From Pseudomonadota bacterium (lineage in GTDB: Bacteria > Pseudomonadota > Alphaproteobacteria > Rhizobiales > Devosiaceae), in the NCBI GenBank assembly GCA_023393475.1, contig JAEWLC010000025.1, positions 186,001 through 250,000 on the forward strand: a DNA stretch of 64,000 nucleotides, given 5' to 3'. Each line of letters begins with the position of its first letter. Positions within the stretch are counted from its first letter, which is position 1. A program made the translations under genes and the position numbers. Under the pieces are notes generated by a model that had not been told where the DNA came from, searched no databases, and saw only the letters and a program-made list of their open reading frames with translations. Of the stretch, positions 17,041 through 25,180 are shown in pieces.

Positions 17041-17709
17041 CTAGAGCGCCCCGATCTGTTTCAGACGCTCGCCGAGCATCGGATCGAACTCGCGCCAGTG
17101 CATCAGCGCGGTTTCCGGGAAGGCATAGATCGCGGCAATGCCGGGACCGAGATAGACCGTGCGCAGGCATTGCCCGCCGGACGTCTTCGATATCCCCGAT
17201 GAGCACTTGGCAACGAACGGTTCGGCCGACAGCGCATCGTACCAGACGGTTTCGTGGGCATAGCCCTCGGTCGGCTTGAGCGGCTTGCCGACAAGGCCGG
17301 GCGGCCCGCTGAGCTGCTCGGGCAGGAACTGGTGCAGGTAGACGCCGTCGAGCAGCGAAGCGCTGGGCCGGACACGGCTGCGCGGCAGCAGGGTCACATC
17401 CATGGCTACGGGCGTGCCGTTCCCGGCGAGCGGCAGCTCGAGCCGGAGGTCAATCTCCTTGGCAAAACCCTCGATACGCTGCTCCTCGTAGCGGAACCAC
17501 GAGCGCGGGATCTCGAGATCGACGCCGCCCATGGTGCGGGTGAGGGTGGTTTCCGCATCCAGACGGTGCGGTTGAGTCCGGGCGTTGCGGCCGGCGTCAT
17601 CAAGCAGGTAAGCTGCGCCCAGCCCCATCAAGGCCAGCAGCACGGCGATGGCAGCGAGATTGAATCCGAGGTTTTGGTGCGGCCCGTGGGCCTCGGCTTG
17701 GCGGGCCAT
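17041..17709 (-). CDS. Membrane-anchored hypothetical protein
   Basis: 222 residues with one membrane segment at about residues 15-36 (LAAIAVLLALMGLGAAYLL) and an outside domain of mixed beta content. Two cysteines near the end (AKCSSG and GQCLRT) could pair in the periplasm. No family was recognised. It is divergent from the gene at 17807 across a short gap holding a CtrA-like site, and its stop lies 13 bases from the convergent DUF3126 gene. Confidence 0.65.
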   Translation of the reverse strand: MARQAEAHGPHQNLGFNLAAIAVLLALMGLGAAYLLDDAGRNARTQPHRLDAETTLTRTMGGVDLEIPRSWFRYEEQRIEGFAKEIDLRLELPLAGNGTPVAMDVTLLPRSRVRPSASLLDGVYLHQFLPEQLSGPPGLVGKPLKPTEGYAHETVWYDALSAEPFVAKCSSGISKTSGGQCLRTVYLGPGIAAIYAFPETALMHWREFDPMLGERLKQIGAL

Positions 17710-17769
17710 TGTGGGAATTAACCAACTGCGCGCGGGACGTGATGACAGCCGAATGGGCGCCCGATATGC

Positions 17770-17784
17770 TTAACAAAGGGTTAA
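17770..17784. promoter_or_regulatory. CtrA-like site TTAA-N7-TTAA
   Basis: TTAA at 17770-17773 and TTAA at 17781-17784 with seven bases between match the alphaproteobacterial CtrA core. It lies 22 bases before the 17807 gene and about 60 bases before the divergent 17709 gene, so it could act on either. Binding is inferred from sequence alone. Confidence 0.45.
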
Positions 17785-17806
17785 GGTGCTGCTTGGGGCT
17801 TGAGTA

Positions 17807-18127
17807 ATGTTGCGTGAACTGCTGTTGGTCGGACTGATCATGGCGACCGGGCTCACCATCGCCGGCATGGGCACGCACCTGTACCAGGGGATCGCCAAGA
17901 CCCAGGCCATGCTGCGCTACGACGGCAAGACTTTCCTGCACACGCTCGGCCACCTCGCCATGAGCTTCGTGTGCGGCCCCTACATCATGCTGCAGATGGG
18001 CTGGAAGAGCGACCAGAAGGGGACGCTGTCGCTGACGCTGGCCCTCGTGGCCGCCTTCGTCGCCTTCGGCTGGGCCTTCGTGACCGGCCTGATCTTCGTC
18101 GGCAGCTACTTCGCCGTCGTCGCCTGA
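17807..18127 (+). CDS. Small membrane protein (DUF6949-like)
   Basis: 106 residues with three likely membrane segments: about 3-24, 44-66 and 75-104. Between them is a short basic loop (MGWKSDQKG). The size and layout recall a small uncharacterised family seen in Rhizobiales (DUF6949-like; name given from memory). The ATG at 17807 follows closely after the CtrA-like site, so its leader would be very short. Confidence 0.65.
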   Translation: MLRELLLVGLIMATGLTIAGMGTHLYQGIAKTQAMLRYDGKTFLHTLGHLAMSFVCGPYIMLQMGWKSDQKGTLSLTLALVAAFVAFGWAFVTGLIFVGSYFAVVA

Positions 18128-18220
18128 GGCGAGTTCACCGGGACAAAGCCACGCATCCGGTGAGGGGGCAGTGCCCCTGCGTAGTCACGGGGGCCGAGGC
18201 TTCTGCCGTACGTAGGAGAC

Positions 18221-18847
18221 TTACTTCGATGCGACGAAGGTGGCGCGGTCGTCCAGCAGGTCGACCCACTTGCCGGCGTCTGCCTGCGACTGGCGCTTGA
18301 GGTAGGTGTACTCGGTCTGGTTCCAGAGCAGCACCCGGCCGTCCTGGTTGTCGAGCACGAGGTCGCCGCGGTCGGTGCGGGCCATCAGGACCGCATGGCC
18401 TTCGCCATTGGGCTGGCGCACTACGGTCATCAGCAGGGTGGACGGGTTCCAGCCGCGCTGGATCAGTTCCTTGCGCTTGGCCAGCGCGAAGTCTTCGCAG
18501 TCGCCGTAGCCATCGGGATAGGCCCAGTATTCCGACACCTGGTAGAGGTCCTGGTCGGTCACCGGCACGACGGCGGCGTTGATGAGGTTGTTGATCTCGA
18601 CCAGATCGTTCCAGCGCGCATCGGTCAGAACGGTCGCCGAGACGGCGCCCGGGTTGGCCTTGCACTCGGAGCGATGGGACTTGCAGAACTCGGAAGCACC
18701 AACCGGGATGCTGGTGGTCTTGCCGGCAGGGGCGAAGGCGGGATGGGCGAAATCGACCTGATCGGCGCGGGCCGGAATGGCGAGGATGAACAACGCCATC
18801 GCGAACACCACTGCAACGCTGAAGAACGACTTGATCTGGCTGGACAT
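18221..18847 (-). CDS. Exported transglutaminase-like cysteine protease (BTLCP)
   Basis: 208 residues. A signal peptide covers about 1-28 (SVAVVFAMALFILAIPARA). The mature part has the papain-like triad in order: Cys117 in YGDCEDFAL, His151 in EGHAVL, Asp166 in LVLDNQ. This matches bacterial transglutaminase-like cysteine proteinases. In other bacteria members (LapG-type) cut surface adhesins under c-di-GMP control, but no adhesin or LapD partner is in the window. Expected location is the periplasm. Confidence 0.87.
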   Translation of the reverse strand: MSSQIKSFFSVAVVFAMALFILAIPARADQVDFAHPAFAPAGKTTSIPVGASEFCKSHRSECKANPGAVSATVLTDARWNDLVEINNLINAAVVPVTDQDLYQVSEYWAYPDGYGDCEDFALAKRKELIQRGWNPSTLLMTVVRQPNGEGHAVLMARTDRGDLVLDNQDGRVLLWNQTEYTYLKRQSQADAGKWVDLLDDRATFVASK

Positions 18848-18979
18848 CTTGGAAGCCCCTTGTTGGGAACCAAGATGCCGGGGGCGAATTGCCCCGACCG
18901 AAAAACTGCAAGCTAGTTTTTATGCAAGTTTGAACGGTCCCGGTGAGGACTCGTTAGGCATAAGTACTGGGGTAGCGGA

Positions 18980-19603
18980 TCAGTTGATCCGGAGGTTCTG
19001 CTGGACGACCGTCAGCATTTCCTGGGAGGAGACGAACTCCACCGCGACGCCGTCGCCGAAGTGGCGGACGACGCGGGCGCGCATGCGCCCCAGGGTGACC
19101 GGGGTGCCCATGGCCGGGCGGACGGCAAGCTCGATCGCCGCACCCGAGAGCGAGATGTCGATGATCTTGCAGTTGTAGCGGCGGCCATCGTCGAGGACGA
19201 CGGTCGAGTGCCGGTTGTCCGGAACCACGCGCTCATGGCGGCGATCCTCGGGCAGGTTGAGGATGTCCTTGTTGGCGAGCCAGGTGAGCTGCGCCGCCAT
19301 CTTGTCGCGCTTCCGCGACGTGGCTGCGATCGCCATCTTGAAGCCACCCTCGATGACCTCGGTGATGTCGCCTTCGACGCGGCCGATATGATCGAGATAG
19401 GCGATGACCCGCTCGCCGGCCACACCGGACACCGGTGCGATCACCACGGCATCGCCGGGGGACATTTCGATGACCTGGCAGGGAAACTCACGACGGTCAG
19501 TCAGCATGTAGCGACCCAGCAGGGAGGCTCGCACGCGCTGAAACTGCGGCAGCTGCGCGTAGTTGCGCGTGGGTCGCGCCAGACGAGATTCTGCGGTGAG
19601 CAT
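18980..19603 (-). CDS. Tandem PilZ-domain protein
   Basis: 207 residues from ATG 19603; an in-frame TTG seven codons earlier is less likely. The C-terminal PilZ domain is intact: RRHER (121-125) provides the RxxxR arginines and DISLSGA (149-155) the D/NxSxxG motif, so c-di-GMP binding is expected. The N-terminal half (about 20-95) has the same fold pattern but lacks a clear RxxxR and has MSPGDA instead of the second motif, so it is probably non-binding. The arrangement is common in Rhizobiales. Confidence 0.85.
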   Translation of the reverse strand: MLTAESRLARPTRNYAQLPQFQRVRASLLGRYMLTDRREFPCQVIEMSPGDAVVIAPVSGVAGERVIAYLDHIGRVEGDITEVIEGGFKMAIAATSRKRDKMAAQLTWLANKDILNLPEDRRHERVVPDNRHSTVVLDDGRRYNCKIIDISLSGAAIELAVRPAMGTPVTLGRMRARVVRHFGDGVAVEFVSSQEMLTVVQQNLRIN

Positions 19604-19707
19604 CTTGCGGACCAGCCGGGCCAAGTCGTTGACGCTGGTAGGCTAATCCAGGCTTGGTTAACCGAAGGTAAGGTCTGTGTCGCGAATTGCCGGCAGATGT
19701 CGATTTA

Positions 19708-20370
19708 TTAGCGGCGGCCGCCGTCGATGACTGCAAGGTGGGCGTAGCGCCGGGCCGAACGGCCAAAAACTGTCGCCGACATCGGGGCAGGGACGTGCGA
19801 CATGCCCGTGCCGAACGCGAGATCCTCGGCCGGTACTGCGGCCATGACATCGCGTCCCATGTCGGACAGCGCGACGTCATCGGGCCAGATCAGGCGCAGG
19901 CCGGTAATGCGCTGCTCGAGGATTGGCTGCACGCCGAACCAGTAGGGCTCGTCGATCGACGTCATGGCGCCGAGCAGGCGCGTTTCGGTGCTGCCGTTGT
20001 GACGAAGCGGCAGCAGGATGGTCTCGACCGACAGGCGGGTGTGCACCGCCGTCGTGCCCTGGAATGTGACGAGGGCAACCGCATGATCCTCGGTGACGGC
20101 GCGGATCAGGGTGTCGATGGCGTCGCGGTCACGGTCGTGCCACAGACGCGTAAAGGAGCGGCCCTTGAGCTCGCGGGCATAGGCGGAGCACAGGTGCGAG
20201 CCGGCGAGGCGGAAGTCGAACTCACGGGCGTCGTTGAGTTCGAGAATGAAGGTATTGGCCAGAGCCGAACGAATGCGGGTAGGGTCGATATCGCGCCTGT
20301 CCGGCGCGCTACGGGAGCCACGAAGCGCATTCCAATAGTCGAACAGCGCCTTGGTGCTGGCCTTTTGCAT
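19708..20370 (-). CDS. PAS-domain protein (PAS_5 type)
   Basis: 220 residues from ATG 20370, with AAAGAAGA just before it. The central part (ALANTFILELNDAREFDFRLAG, then AGSHLCSAYARELKGRSF) fits the PAS_5 pattern found in many Rhizobiales proteins that have no attached output domain. There is no kinase, GGDEF or HTH part, so it probably acts by protein contact. It sits beside the tandem PilZ gene in the same orientation. Confidence 0.7.
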   Translation of the reverse strand: MQKASTKALFDYWNALRGSRSAPDRRDIDPTRIRSALANTFILELNDAREFDFRLAGSHLCSAYARELKGRSFTRLWHDRDRDAIDTLIRAVTEDHAVALVTFQGTTAVHTRLSVETILLPLRHNGSTETRLLGAMTSIDEPYWFGVQPILEQRITGLRLIWPDDVALSDMGRDVMAAVPAEDLAFGTGMSHVPAPMSATVFGRSARRYAHLAVIDGGRR

Positions 20371-20557
20371 AGTCTTCTTTGCCTTTTCCCAAACCCCGAA
20401 AGCCGCATCCCGGGGAAGGGGCGACCGCCGCAGGTGAGTAGAGTGGCAAAACACGTAGGCGAAATCGCCCTTAATCAATTGGTAAGGTTAACGCGGCAGG
20501 TGCCGTGTGGATAAGTCGGGGGAATGGGCTACAAAGCCCGGAAATCCGGGAGTTTTC

Positions 20558-21307
20558 ATGTCCGACAACGAAAAAGACCAGCAAAATCAACGGGTAGGGG
20601 AGCGGCAGCCAGCCATCCTGCTGCCCGGGGTGATAACCCTCCTGCTGGGTGTCCTTCTGGCCGTACACCTCGCCAGAACCTTCGTTCTTAACGAGTCTGG
20701 CGACGTTGAGCTGCTTTATTGGTTCGGCTTCATTCCACTTCGCGGGATGCTGCCGCAGGAGTTTTCTGGGGGGTGGATTCCGCTGCTCTGGACACCCCTC
20801 TCGCATGCCTTTTTGCATGCCGGATGGGAGCACCTTTTAATCAATTGCGCCTGGTTGGCCATTTTCGGCACCCCCGTGGCGCGTCGCTACGGAGCGATTC
20901 CCACACTGATTCTCTTCGGGGCGAGTGCCGTGGCCGGCGCCGTGTTCTTCGCCGCGACGACATTGCCGCAACTACAGCTTCTGGTGGGAGCCTCGGGCGG
21001 CATTGCGGGCCTCACCGGAGCTGCCTGCCGCTTCATCTTCCAGCCGGTGATCGTGGCGCGTGACCCGGAGACAGGCGCCGCCCGCGTCCTCGGGCGGCGC
21101 ATGGCGACGCTGGGCGACCTCGCGCGCAACCAGCGGGCCGCGTTCTTCATTGGTATATGGCTCGTTCTGAACGCTGCCGTACCCTTCCTGCCCATGCTGT
21201 TCGGGCAATCGGTCGGCATCGCGTGGCAGGCTCACCTGGGTGGCTTCCTAGCCGGGCTGTTCCTCGTCCCGCTGTTCGAGCGCCGCCCCAAGGAGGACGT
21301 ATCATGA
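20558..21307 (+). CDS. Rhomboid-family intramembrane serine protease
   Basis: 249 residues from ATG 20558, with GGGAG seven bases upstream. It has six to seven membrane segments. The catalytic serine is in GASGGIAG and the histidine in QAHLGGFLAG, the two rhomboid catalytic motifs. HAGWEHLLIN is the conserved loop after helix 2. It cleaves membrane-embedded substrates within the bilayer; the substrate is unknown. Its stop overlaps the slyX start (ATGA). Confidence 0.93.
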   Translation: MSDNEKDQQNQRVGERQPAILLPGVITLLLGVLLAVHLARTFVLNESGDVELLYWFGFIPLRGMLPQEFSGGWIPLLWTPLSHAFLHAGWEHLLINCAWLAIFGTPVARRYGAIPTLILFGASAVAGAVFFAATTLPQLQLLVGASGGIAGLTGAACRFIFQPVIVARDPETGAARVLGRRMATLGDLARNQRAAFFIGIWLVLNAAVPFLPMLFGQSVGIAWQAHLGGFLAGLFLVPLFERRPKEDVS

Positions 21308-21537
21308 CCATTGAGACCGAAGCCCGAAGCGACCTTGCGACTCGCATCGAGGCGCTGGAGACAACGATCGCCTTCCAGGACCAGACCATCGAGGAACTGC
21401 AGCAGGCGCTGGCGCTACACTTCAAGGAAATCGAGGCACTGAAGCGCGAGGTCCACAACCTCGGTTCGCAGTTGCGTGAAGTGGAGGCACATCCGGCACT
21501 CGCTACCGGCGCGGAACCGCCACCGCCGCATTACTGA
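21304..21537 (+). CDS. slyX: SlyX family protein
   Basis: 77 residues forming a coiled coil: residues about 10-60 show heptads (LATRIEALETTIAFQDQTIE), followed by a Pro-rich tail ending PPPPHY, as in SlyX. The molecular role is not established. It is coupled to the rhomboid gene by a four-base overlap, and its end overlaps the convergent toxin gene by seven bases. Confidence 0.88.
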   Translation: MTIETEARSDLATRIEALETTIAFQDQTIEELQQALALHFKEIEALKREVHNLGSQLREVEAHPALATGAEPPPPHY

Positions 21538-21899
21538 GGTAGCAGCGGCAGTAGTCGTGCCCTTGTGCGTTTGGCATCGACCACGACGAGAGCGCCGGAC
21601 TCCAGCTCTGCCGAAAACTGCGCAAGCGCCTTGCCGATCAGCGCCAGCACCGCTGGCTCCAGACCGTCTGCGCGGATGGTCACCACGCTTGGAGTCCGGG
21701 CACCGGATGCCGCAAGGATGGTGCCGAAGTCCAAGTCATGGGTGAGAAGCACGGCGGCATCTTCCGCAGCATGGGCAAGTATCTGTTGGTCCGAGGCGTC
21801 GGGTGGGCCGACCACCGACCAATGCCGAGCGAAGTGGCCGCTTGCGTCCAGCTCTGCGGCCCAACGTGGCGGCAGGTTCATGTCCAGCAGGAGCTTCAC
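21531..21899 (-). CDS. DUF5615 PIN-like toxin
   Basis: 122 residues from GTG 21899, overlapping the antitoxin stop as GTGA. The start MKLLLDMNLPPRW and the motif LLTHDLDFG carry the acidic residues of the DUF5615 PIN-like fold (Asp in LDMN, Asp in THDLDF). Family members are proposed ribonuclease toxins paired with DUF433 proteins. Its 3' end runs into slyX convergently. Confidence 0.85.
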   Translation of the reverse strand: MKLLLDMNLPPRWAAELDASGHFARHWSVVGPPDASDQQILAHAAEDAAVLLTHDLDFGTILAASGARTPSVVTIRADGLEPAVLALIGKALAQFSAELESGALVVVDAKRTRARLLPLLPQ

Positions 21900-22126
21900 T
21901 CGGCAGCGAGCGTCACTTCCCGCTCTTCGGCCAGCCACGCGGCGTAGCGAACGGCTTCGAGGATGTCCTCGCGCGTGATGTATGGGTAGTCGGTCAGAAG
22001 GTCGTCAAGCGAACGCCCGGCGCCGATCTGGCCGGTGATCATGCCCACCGTGACGCGGGTGCCCTTGATGCACGCGCGTCCGCCCATACGGGCAGGGTCC
22101 AGGGTGATGCGAGGAAACTCGGCCAT
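21896..22126 (-). CDS. DUF433 antitoxin
   Basis: 76 residues from ATG 22126. It starts MAEFPRITLDPARMGGRACI followed by KGTRVTV, the characteristic DUF433 beginning, then a helical HTH-like part (LLTDYPYITREDILEAVRYA). It is expected to neutralise the DUF5615 toxin and to repress their joint promoter. A perfect palindrome lies six bases before the start. Confidence 0.88.
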   Translation of the reverse strand: MAEFPRITLDPARMGGRACIKGTRVTVGMITGQIGAGRSLDDLLTDYPYITREDILEAVRYAAWLAEEREVTLAAE

Positions 22127-22131
22127 CTCAT

Positions 22132-22146
22132 ACCTCGTTGCGAGGT
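22132..22146. promoter_or_regulatory. Operator/promoter of the DUF433-DUF5615 pair
   Basis: ACCTCG-TTG-CGAGGT is a perfect 15-base palindrome directly before the antitoxin start. Read on the minus strand, the sequence TATACT (22151-22156), a good -10 box, precedes it inside the end of hisI. A repressor bound at the palindrome would cover the transcription start, as expected for antitoxin autoregulation. Confidence 0.5.
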
Positions 22147-22584
22147 TCAGTATACATCCTTTGGGTCGAACAGTCTCGGCTCGCCGGTGTCGCGCAGGGT
22201 CTGGCCGTCGACGACGACGCGGTAGAAGCAGCTCTTGCGGCCGGTGTGGCAGGCGGCGCCGCGGCCGGTCTGCTCCACCGACATCAGGATGACGTCCTGG
22301 TCGCAATCGGTGCGCATCTCGATCAGCTTCTGGATTTCGCCCGAGCTCTCGCCCTTCTTCCAGATCTTCTGGCGCGAGCGCGAGTAGTAGTGGACCTCGC
22401 CGGTCTCGAGCGTGAGGCGCAGGGCCTCGGTGTTCATGTGGGCGACCATCAGCACGCGGTTGCTGCCAGTCTCCTGCGCGACGGCGGTGACGAGGCCGTG
22501 CGCGTCGAACTTCGGCGCAAAGACCGTGCCTTCTTCCTGCTCATCGTGGCTGAGGCTCTTGGGGTCGGCGAAGGATGTGCTCAT
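22147..22584 (-). CDS. hisI: Phosphoribosyl-AMP cyclohydrolase
   Basis: 145 residues. It opens the adenine ring of PR-AMP in the third step of histidine synthesis. The metal-binding and catalytic block TDCDQDVILM and QTGRGAACHTGRKSCFYR is complete, with the zinc cysteines, and VHYYSRSRQKIWKKGE is also conserved. It lacks the fused HisE domain of enterobacteria, as usual in alphaproteobacteria. Here it stands apart from other his genes. The minus-strand promoter of the downstream toxin-antitoxin pair lies in its 3' end. Confidence 0.96.
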   Translation of the reverse strand: MSTSFADPKSLSHDEQEEGTVFAPKFDAHGLVTAVAQETGSNRVLMVAHMNTEALRLTLETGEVHYYSRSRQKIWKKGESSGEIQKLIEMRTDCDQDVILMSVEQTGRGAACHTGRKSCFYRVVVDGQTLRDTGEPRLFDPKDVY

Positions 22585-22629
22585 GGGAGCGGGATATAGC
22601 CCGCTCCCGCTATTGTCGCCAGTGCCGGC

Positions 22630-23463
22630 TCAGTCGACGAGGCCGATCCAGATCTCAACTGTGCCGAGCCCGGTGACCGGGTTGAAGTCGGGGCCGTAGT
22701 ACTCGATGAAACTCATGCCCTCGGCCTGCTGTTCGCCCGAGGCGGGGAGCCAGTCATCGTAGATCGCCCGAATGGTCGAGCGGATGGTCGAGATGTGGCC
22801 GCTATGGGCGATGCGGGCCCAGCGCTGCGCCGGCACGCCGAGGGCCACGAACTCGGGCGGCAGTTCGGCGGCAGGCGTGATCTCGACGCCGCAGAGATAG
22901 GTGCAGAACTGGCCGTCGCCCTCGGCGACAATGCCATAGGCGGTGCCGGGCACCGCGCCCGGGACGTTGCCGATGTACTGCTGCAGGCGCTGCCACTGGG
23001 CCGGGATCGAGTTCGACTGGCTCATGTCGTGCCGCTGCATCAGGCCGGCGAACTTTATGGCCGGCATGGTTTCGATGCGAGGCGGGGCGAGCTTGACGAT
23101 GGTCTGGGCATCCATGGGGAGAGGCTCCACTAGGTTGAGGTCATTCAGGGAGCGCCTGTTCCGCAGATCGGCCGGGGTCAGCCCGAACTGGTCGCGAAAG
23201 GCGCGGGTGAATGCCTCGTGCGAACCGTAACCGGCATCGAGCGCAACGCTGAGGATATCCGGCGCTCCGTCGACCAGCGCCTTGGCCGACTCGGTGAGCC
23301 GGCGGGCGCGGATGTACCCGGAGATCGAATAGCCCGTGACGAGCGGGAAGATGCGGCTGAGGTGCGTGCGGGAGACGCCGGCCTGACCGGCCATTTCGTC
23401 AAGGCTGAGCGGGAGCCCGAAATGGGTCTCGATGAGCCAGATGGTCTTGGTAATGGCGGTCAC
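22630..23463 (-). CDS. AraC-type regulator with GyrI-like effector domain
   Basis: 277 residues from GTG 23463, with GAGGAG eight bases upstream. Residues about 5-105 are two AraC helix-turn-helix units (EMAGQAGVSRTHLSRIF; ALDAGYGSHEAFTRAFRDQF). Residues about 125-277 match the GyrI-like/SOUL effector fold ending VEIWIGLVD, which binds small hydrophobic ligands in Rob/BmrR-type proteins. This order, HTH first, is known for Rob-like regulators. No target gene is evident, as both neighbours are biosynthetic. Confidence 0.9.
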   Translation of the reverse strand: MTAITKTIWLIETHFGLPLSLDEMAGQAGVSRTHLSRIFPLVTGYSISGYIRARRLTESAKALVDGAPDILSVALDAGYGSHEAFTRAFRDQFGLTPADLRNRRSLNDLNLVEPLPMDAQTIVKLAPPRIETMPAIKFAGLMQRHDMSQSNSIPAQWQRLQQYIGNVPGAVPGTAYGIVAEGDGQFCTYLCGVEITPAAELPPEFVALGVPAQRWARIAHSGHISTIRSTIRAIYDDWLPASGEQQAEGMSFIEYYGPDFNPVTGLGTVEIWIGLVD

Positions 23464-23539
23464 GTCGGGTTCTCCTCACGAGGCCCCAATCATATGCCAC
23501 CGGAAGAGACGCGCCATTTGATCGGCGTTGCGGTCAACG

Positions 23540-24163
23540 CTACCTGCGCTGTGCGAGGAGGGCGAAGAAGCGATCCTGGAGGTCGCGCTCTTCGGCAAAC
23601 TTGCCGGTGAAGCGGAGCGTCGTCGTCTGGGAGCCGTGAGCACGAACCCCGCGCATCGACATGCACATGTGCTCGGCCTCGATCATGACGGCGGCGCCGT
23701 GCGGCTCGAGCTCCTCGTTGATCGCGTCGATGACCTGCTGGGTCATGTTCTCCTGAACCTGCAGGCGGCGCGCGTAGACTTCGACGAGGCGCGCGAGCTT
23801 GCTGAGGCCGACCACACCGTCGCTGGGCAGGTAGGCGATGTGCGCCTTGCCGAAGAACGGCACCATGTGGTGCTCGCAGTGCGAGGCGAAGGGGATGTCC
23901 TTGACCAGCACGATGTCGTCGTAGCCGCCCACTTCCTTGAAAGTGGTGTCGAGCACTTCGTGCGCCGTCTGCTCGTAGCCGCCGAAGAACTCGCCGTAAG
24001 CCTTGGTGACGCGGCGGGGGGTATCGAGCAGGCCTTCCCGATTGGGGTTGTCGCCCGCCCAGGCGATGAGCGTACGAACGGCCGCCTCGGCTTCTTCGCG
24101 GGTGGGGCGGGAAAAATCGGCAACAACAGGGGCAGACTCGGGCTGCTTAGCGCGGGCGTCCAT
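23540..24163 (-). CDS. folE: GTP cyclohydrolase I
   Basis: 207 residues from ATG 24163, with GGAAGAGAG upstream. It converts GTP to dihydroneopterin triphosphate, the first step of folate synthesis. The zinc site is visible as CEHHMVPF and a later Cys in MCMSMRGV. HIAYLPSDGVVGLSKLAR and RLQVQENMTQQV are conserved. It is divergent from the NifU-like scaffold gene. Confidence 0.96.
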   Translation of the reverse strand: MDARAKQPESAPVVADFSRPTREEAEAAVRTLIAWAGDNPNREGLLDTPRRVTKAYGEFFGGYEQTAHEVLDTTFKEVGGYDDIVLVKDIPFASHCEHHMVPFFGKAHIAYLPSDGVVGLSKLARLVEVYARRLQVQENMTQQVIDAINEELEPHGAAVMIEAEHMCMSMRGVRAHGSQTTTLRFTGKFAEERDLQDRFFALLAQRR

Positions 24164-24315
24164 TTTCTCTCTTCCGGTCAATTTCCGACGACCAACGCAA
24201 TGGGTCGTCTAGCGGTTCACGGTTTGTCAGCGACGTGGACGCCCCTGACTTGATGCGTATCGAGTACTATATAGGGTGCAAAGCGTGCGGCTCAAGAAAC
24301 GGTTTCGTGTCGAAG

Positions 24316-24768
24316 ATGGATCTGAGCGATCTCTATTCCGAAAAAATACTGGAACTCGCAGGAAACCAGCCAATACCCGGACGGCTGGCCGATGCGGACG
24401 CCACAGCGCGCCGGGTGAGCCGAGTCTGCGGTTCGACCATCGAGGTGGATATCCGCGTCGAGGACGGGGTGATTACGGGATACGGACACGAAATCCAGGC
24501 CTGCGCGCTCGGCCAGACTTCGGCGGCAGTAGTTGCGACCAATGTGGTCGGCACCCCGATCGAGGAATTCCGCCGTGTTCGCGATGAGATGACGGCCATG
24601 CTGAAGGAAGACGGCCCGCCACCCTCGGGCGAGCGCTGGATCGACCTGAAATACCTCGAGCCGGTGCGCGAGTATCGTCCGCGCCACACCTCGACCCTGC
24701 TGGTGTTCGACGCGGTGTGCGAAGCGCTCGACAAGCTCGAGGCGCCACGGGTCGCGGCGGCGGGGTAA
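24316..24768 (+). CDS. NifU/IscU-type iron-sulfur scaffold protein lacking the third cysteine
   Basis: 150 residues from ATG 24316. Two of the three IscU cluster cysteines are present: Cys38 in RVCGST and Cys63 in ACALGQ. At the third position IscU has HC followed by S, and here the segment reads PRHTSTLL, so the histidine is kept and cysteine is Thr. The upstream 80 bases are in frame but show no better start. AT-rich TATATA at about 24270 may be its -10. It is coupled to yidD by a TAATG overlap. The main suf operon lies at 52 kb, so this is a second scaffold of unknown clients. Confidence 0.78.
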   Translation: MDLSDLYSEKILELAGNQPIPGRLADADATARRVSRVCGSTIEVDIRVEDGVITGYGHEIQACALGQTSAAVVATNVVGTPIEEFRRVRDEMTAMLKEDGPPPSGERWIDLKYLEPVREYRPRHTSTLLVFDAVCEALDKLEAPRVAAAG

Positions 24769-25079
24769 TGGCCGACGCTATCAGGCTGTTCTGGACCATC
24801 GTCGACTGGCCCTTCAAGCTCGCGTCCTATGTGCTGATCCAGGGTTACCGCTACTCGCTCAGCATGTTCATGGGGCGCAACTGCCGACACGCGCCGACCT
24901 GCTCGGAGTTCACCCGCGACGCCATCTGGCGCTTTGGCTTCTGGCCCGGCGGCTGGATGGGGCTAGGGCGGATCGTGAGATGCCGGCCGGGCGGAACGCA
25001 TGGCTACGACCCGGTGCCCGAGGCTTTGCCGTCGGGGTCGCATTGGTATGCGCCCTGGACCTATGCGCGGTGGAAGTAG
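24768..25079 (+). CDS. yidD: Membrane protein insertion efficiency factor
   Basis: 103 residues. The YidD core is clear: LIQGYRYSLS, NCRHAPTCSEFTRDAI and WPGGWMGLGRIVRCRP. The family helps the YidC/Sec route of membrane-protein insertion. Usually it sits between rnpA and yidC; here it is instead coupled to an iron-sulfur scaffold gene, as is common in Rhizobiales. Confidence 0.95.
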   Translation: MADAIRLFWTIVDWPFKLASYVLIQGYRYSLSMFMGRNCRHAPTCSEFTRDAIWRFGFWPGGWMGLGRIVRCRPGGTHGYDPVPEALPSGSHWYAPWTYARWK

Positions 25080-25180
25080 CCGCACCCTGAACCGCCCGCG
25101 CCGCTTGGCGTAGAGCCGCGACGCGTGCTAGACACCCCGCCTTGCCGGTATTCCGCCGGCAATTCCCATTGGAGATGAAA

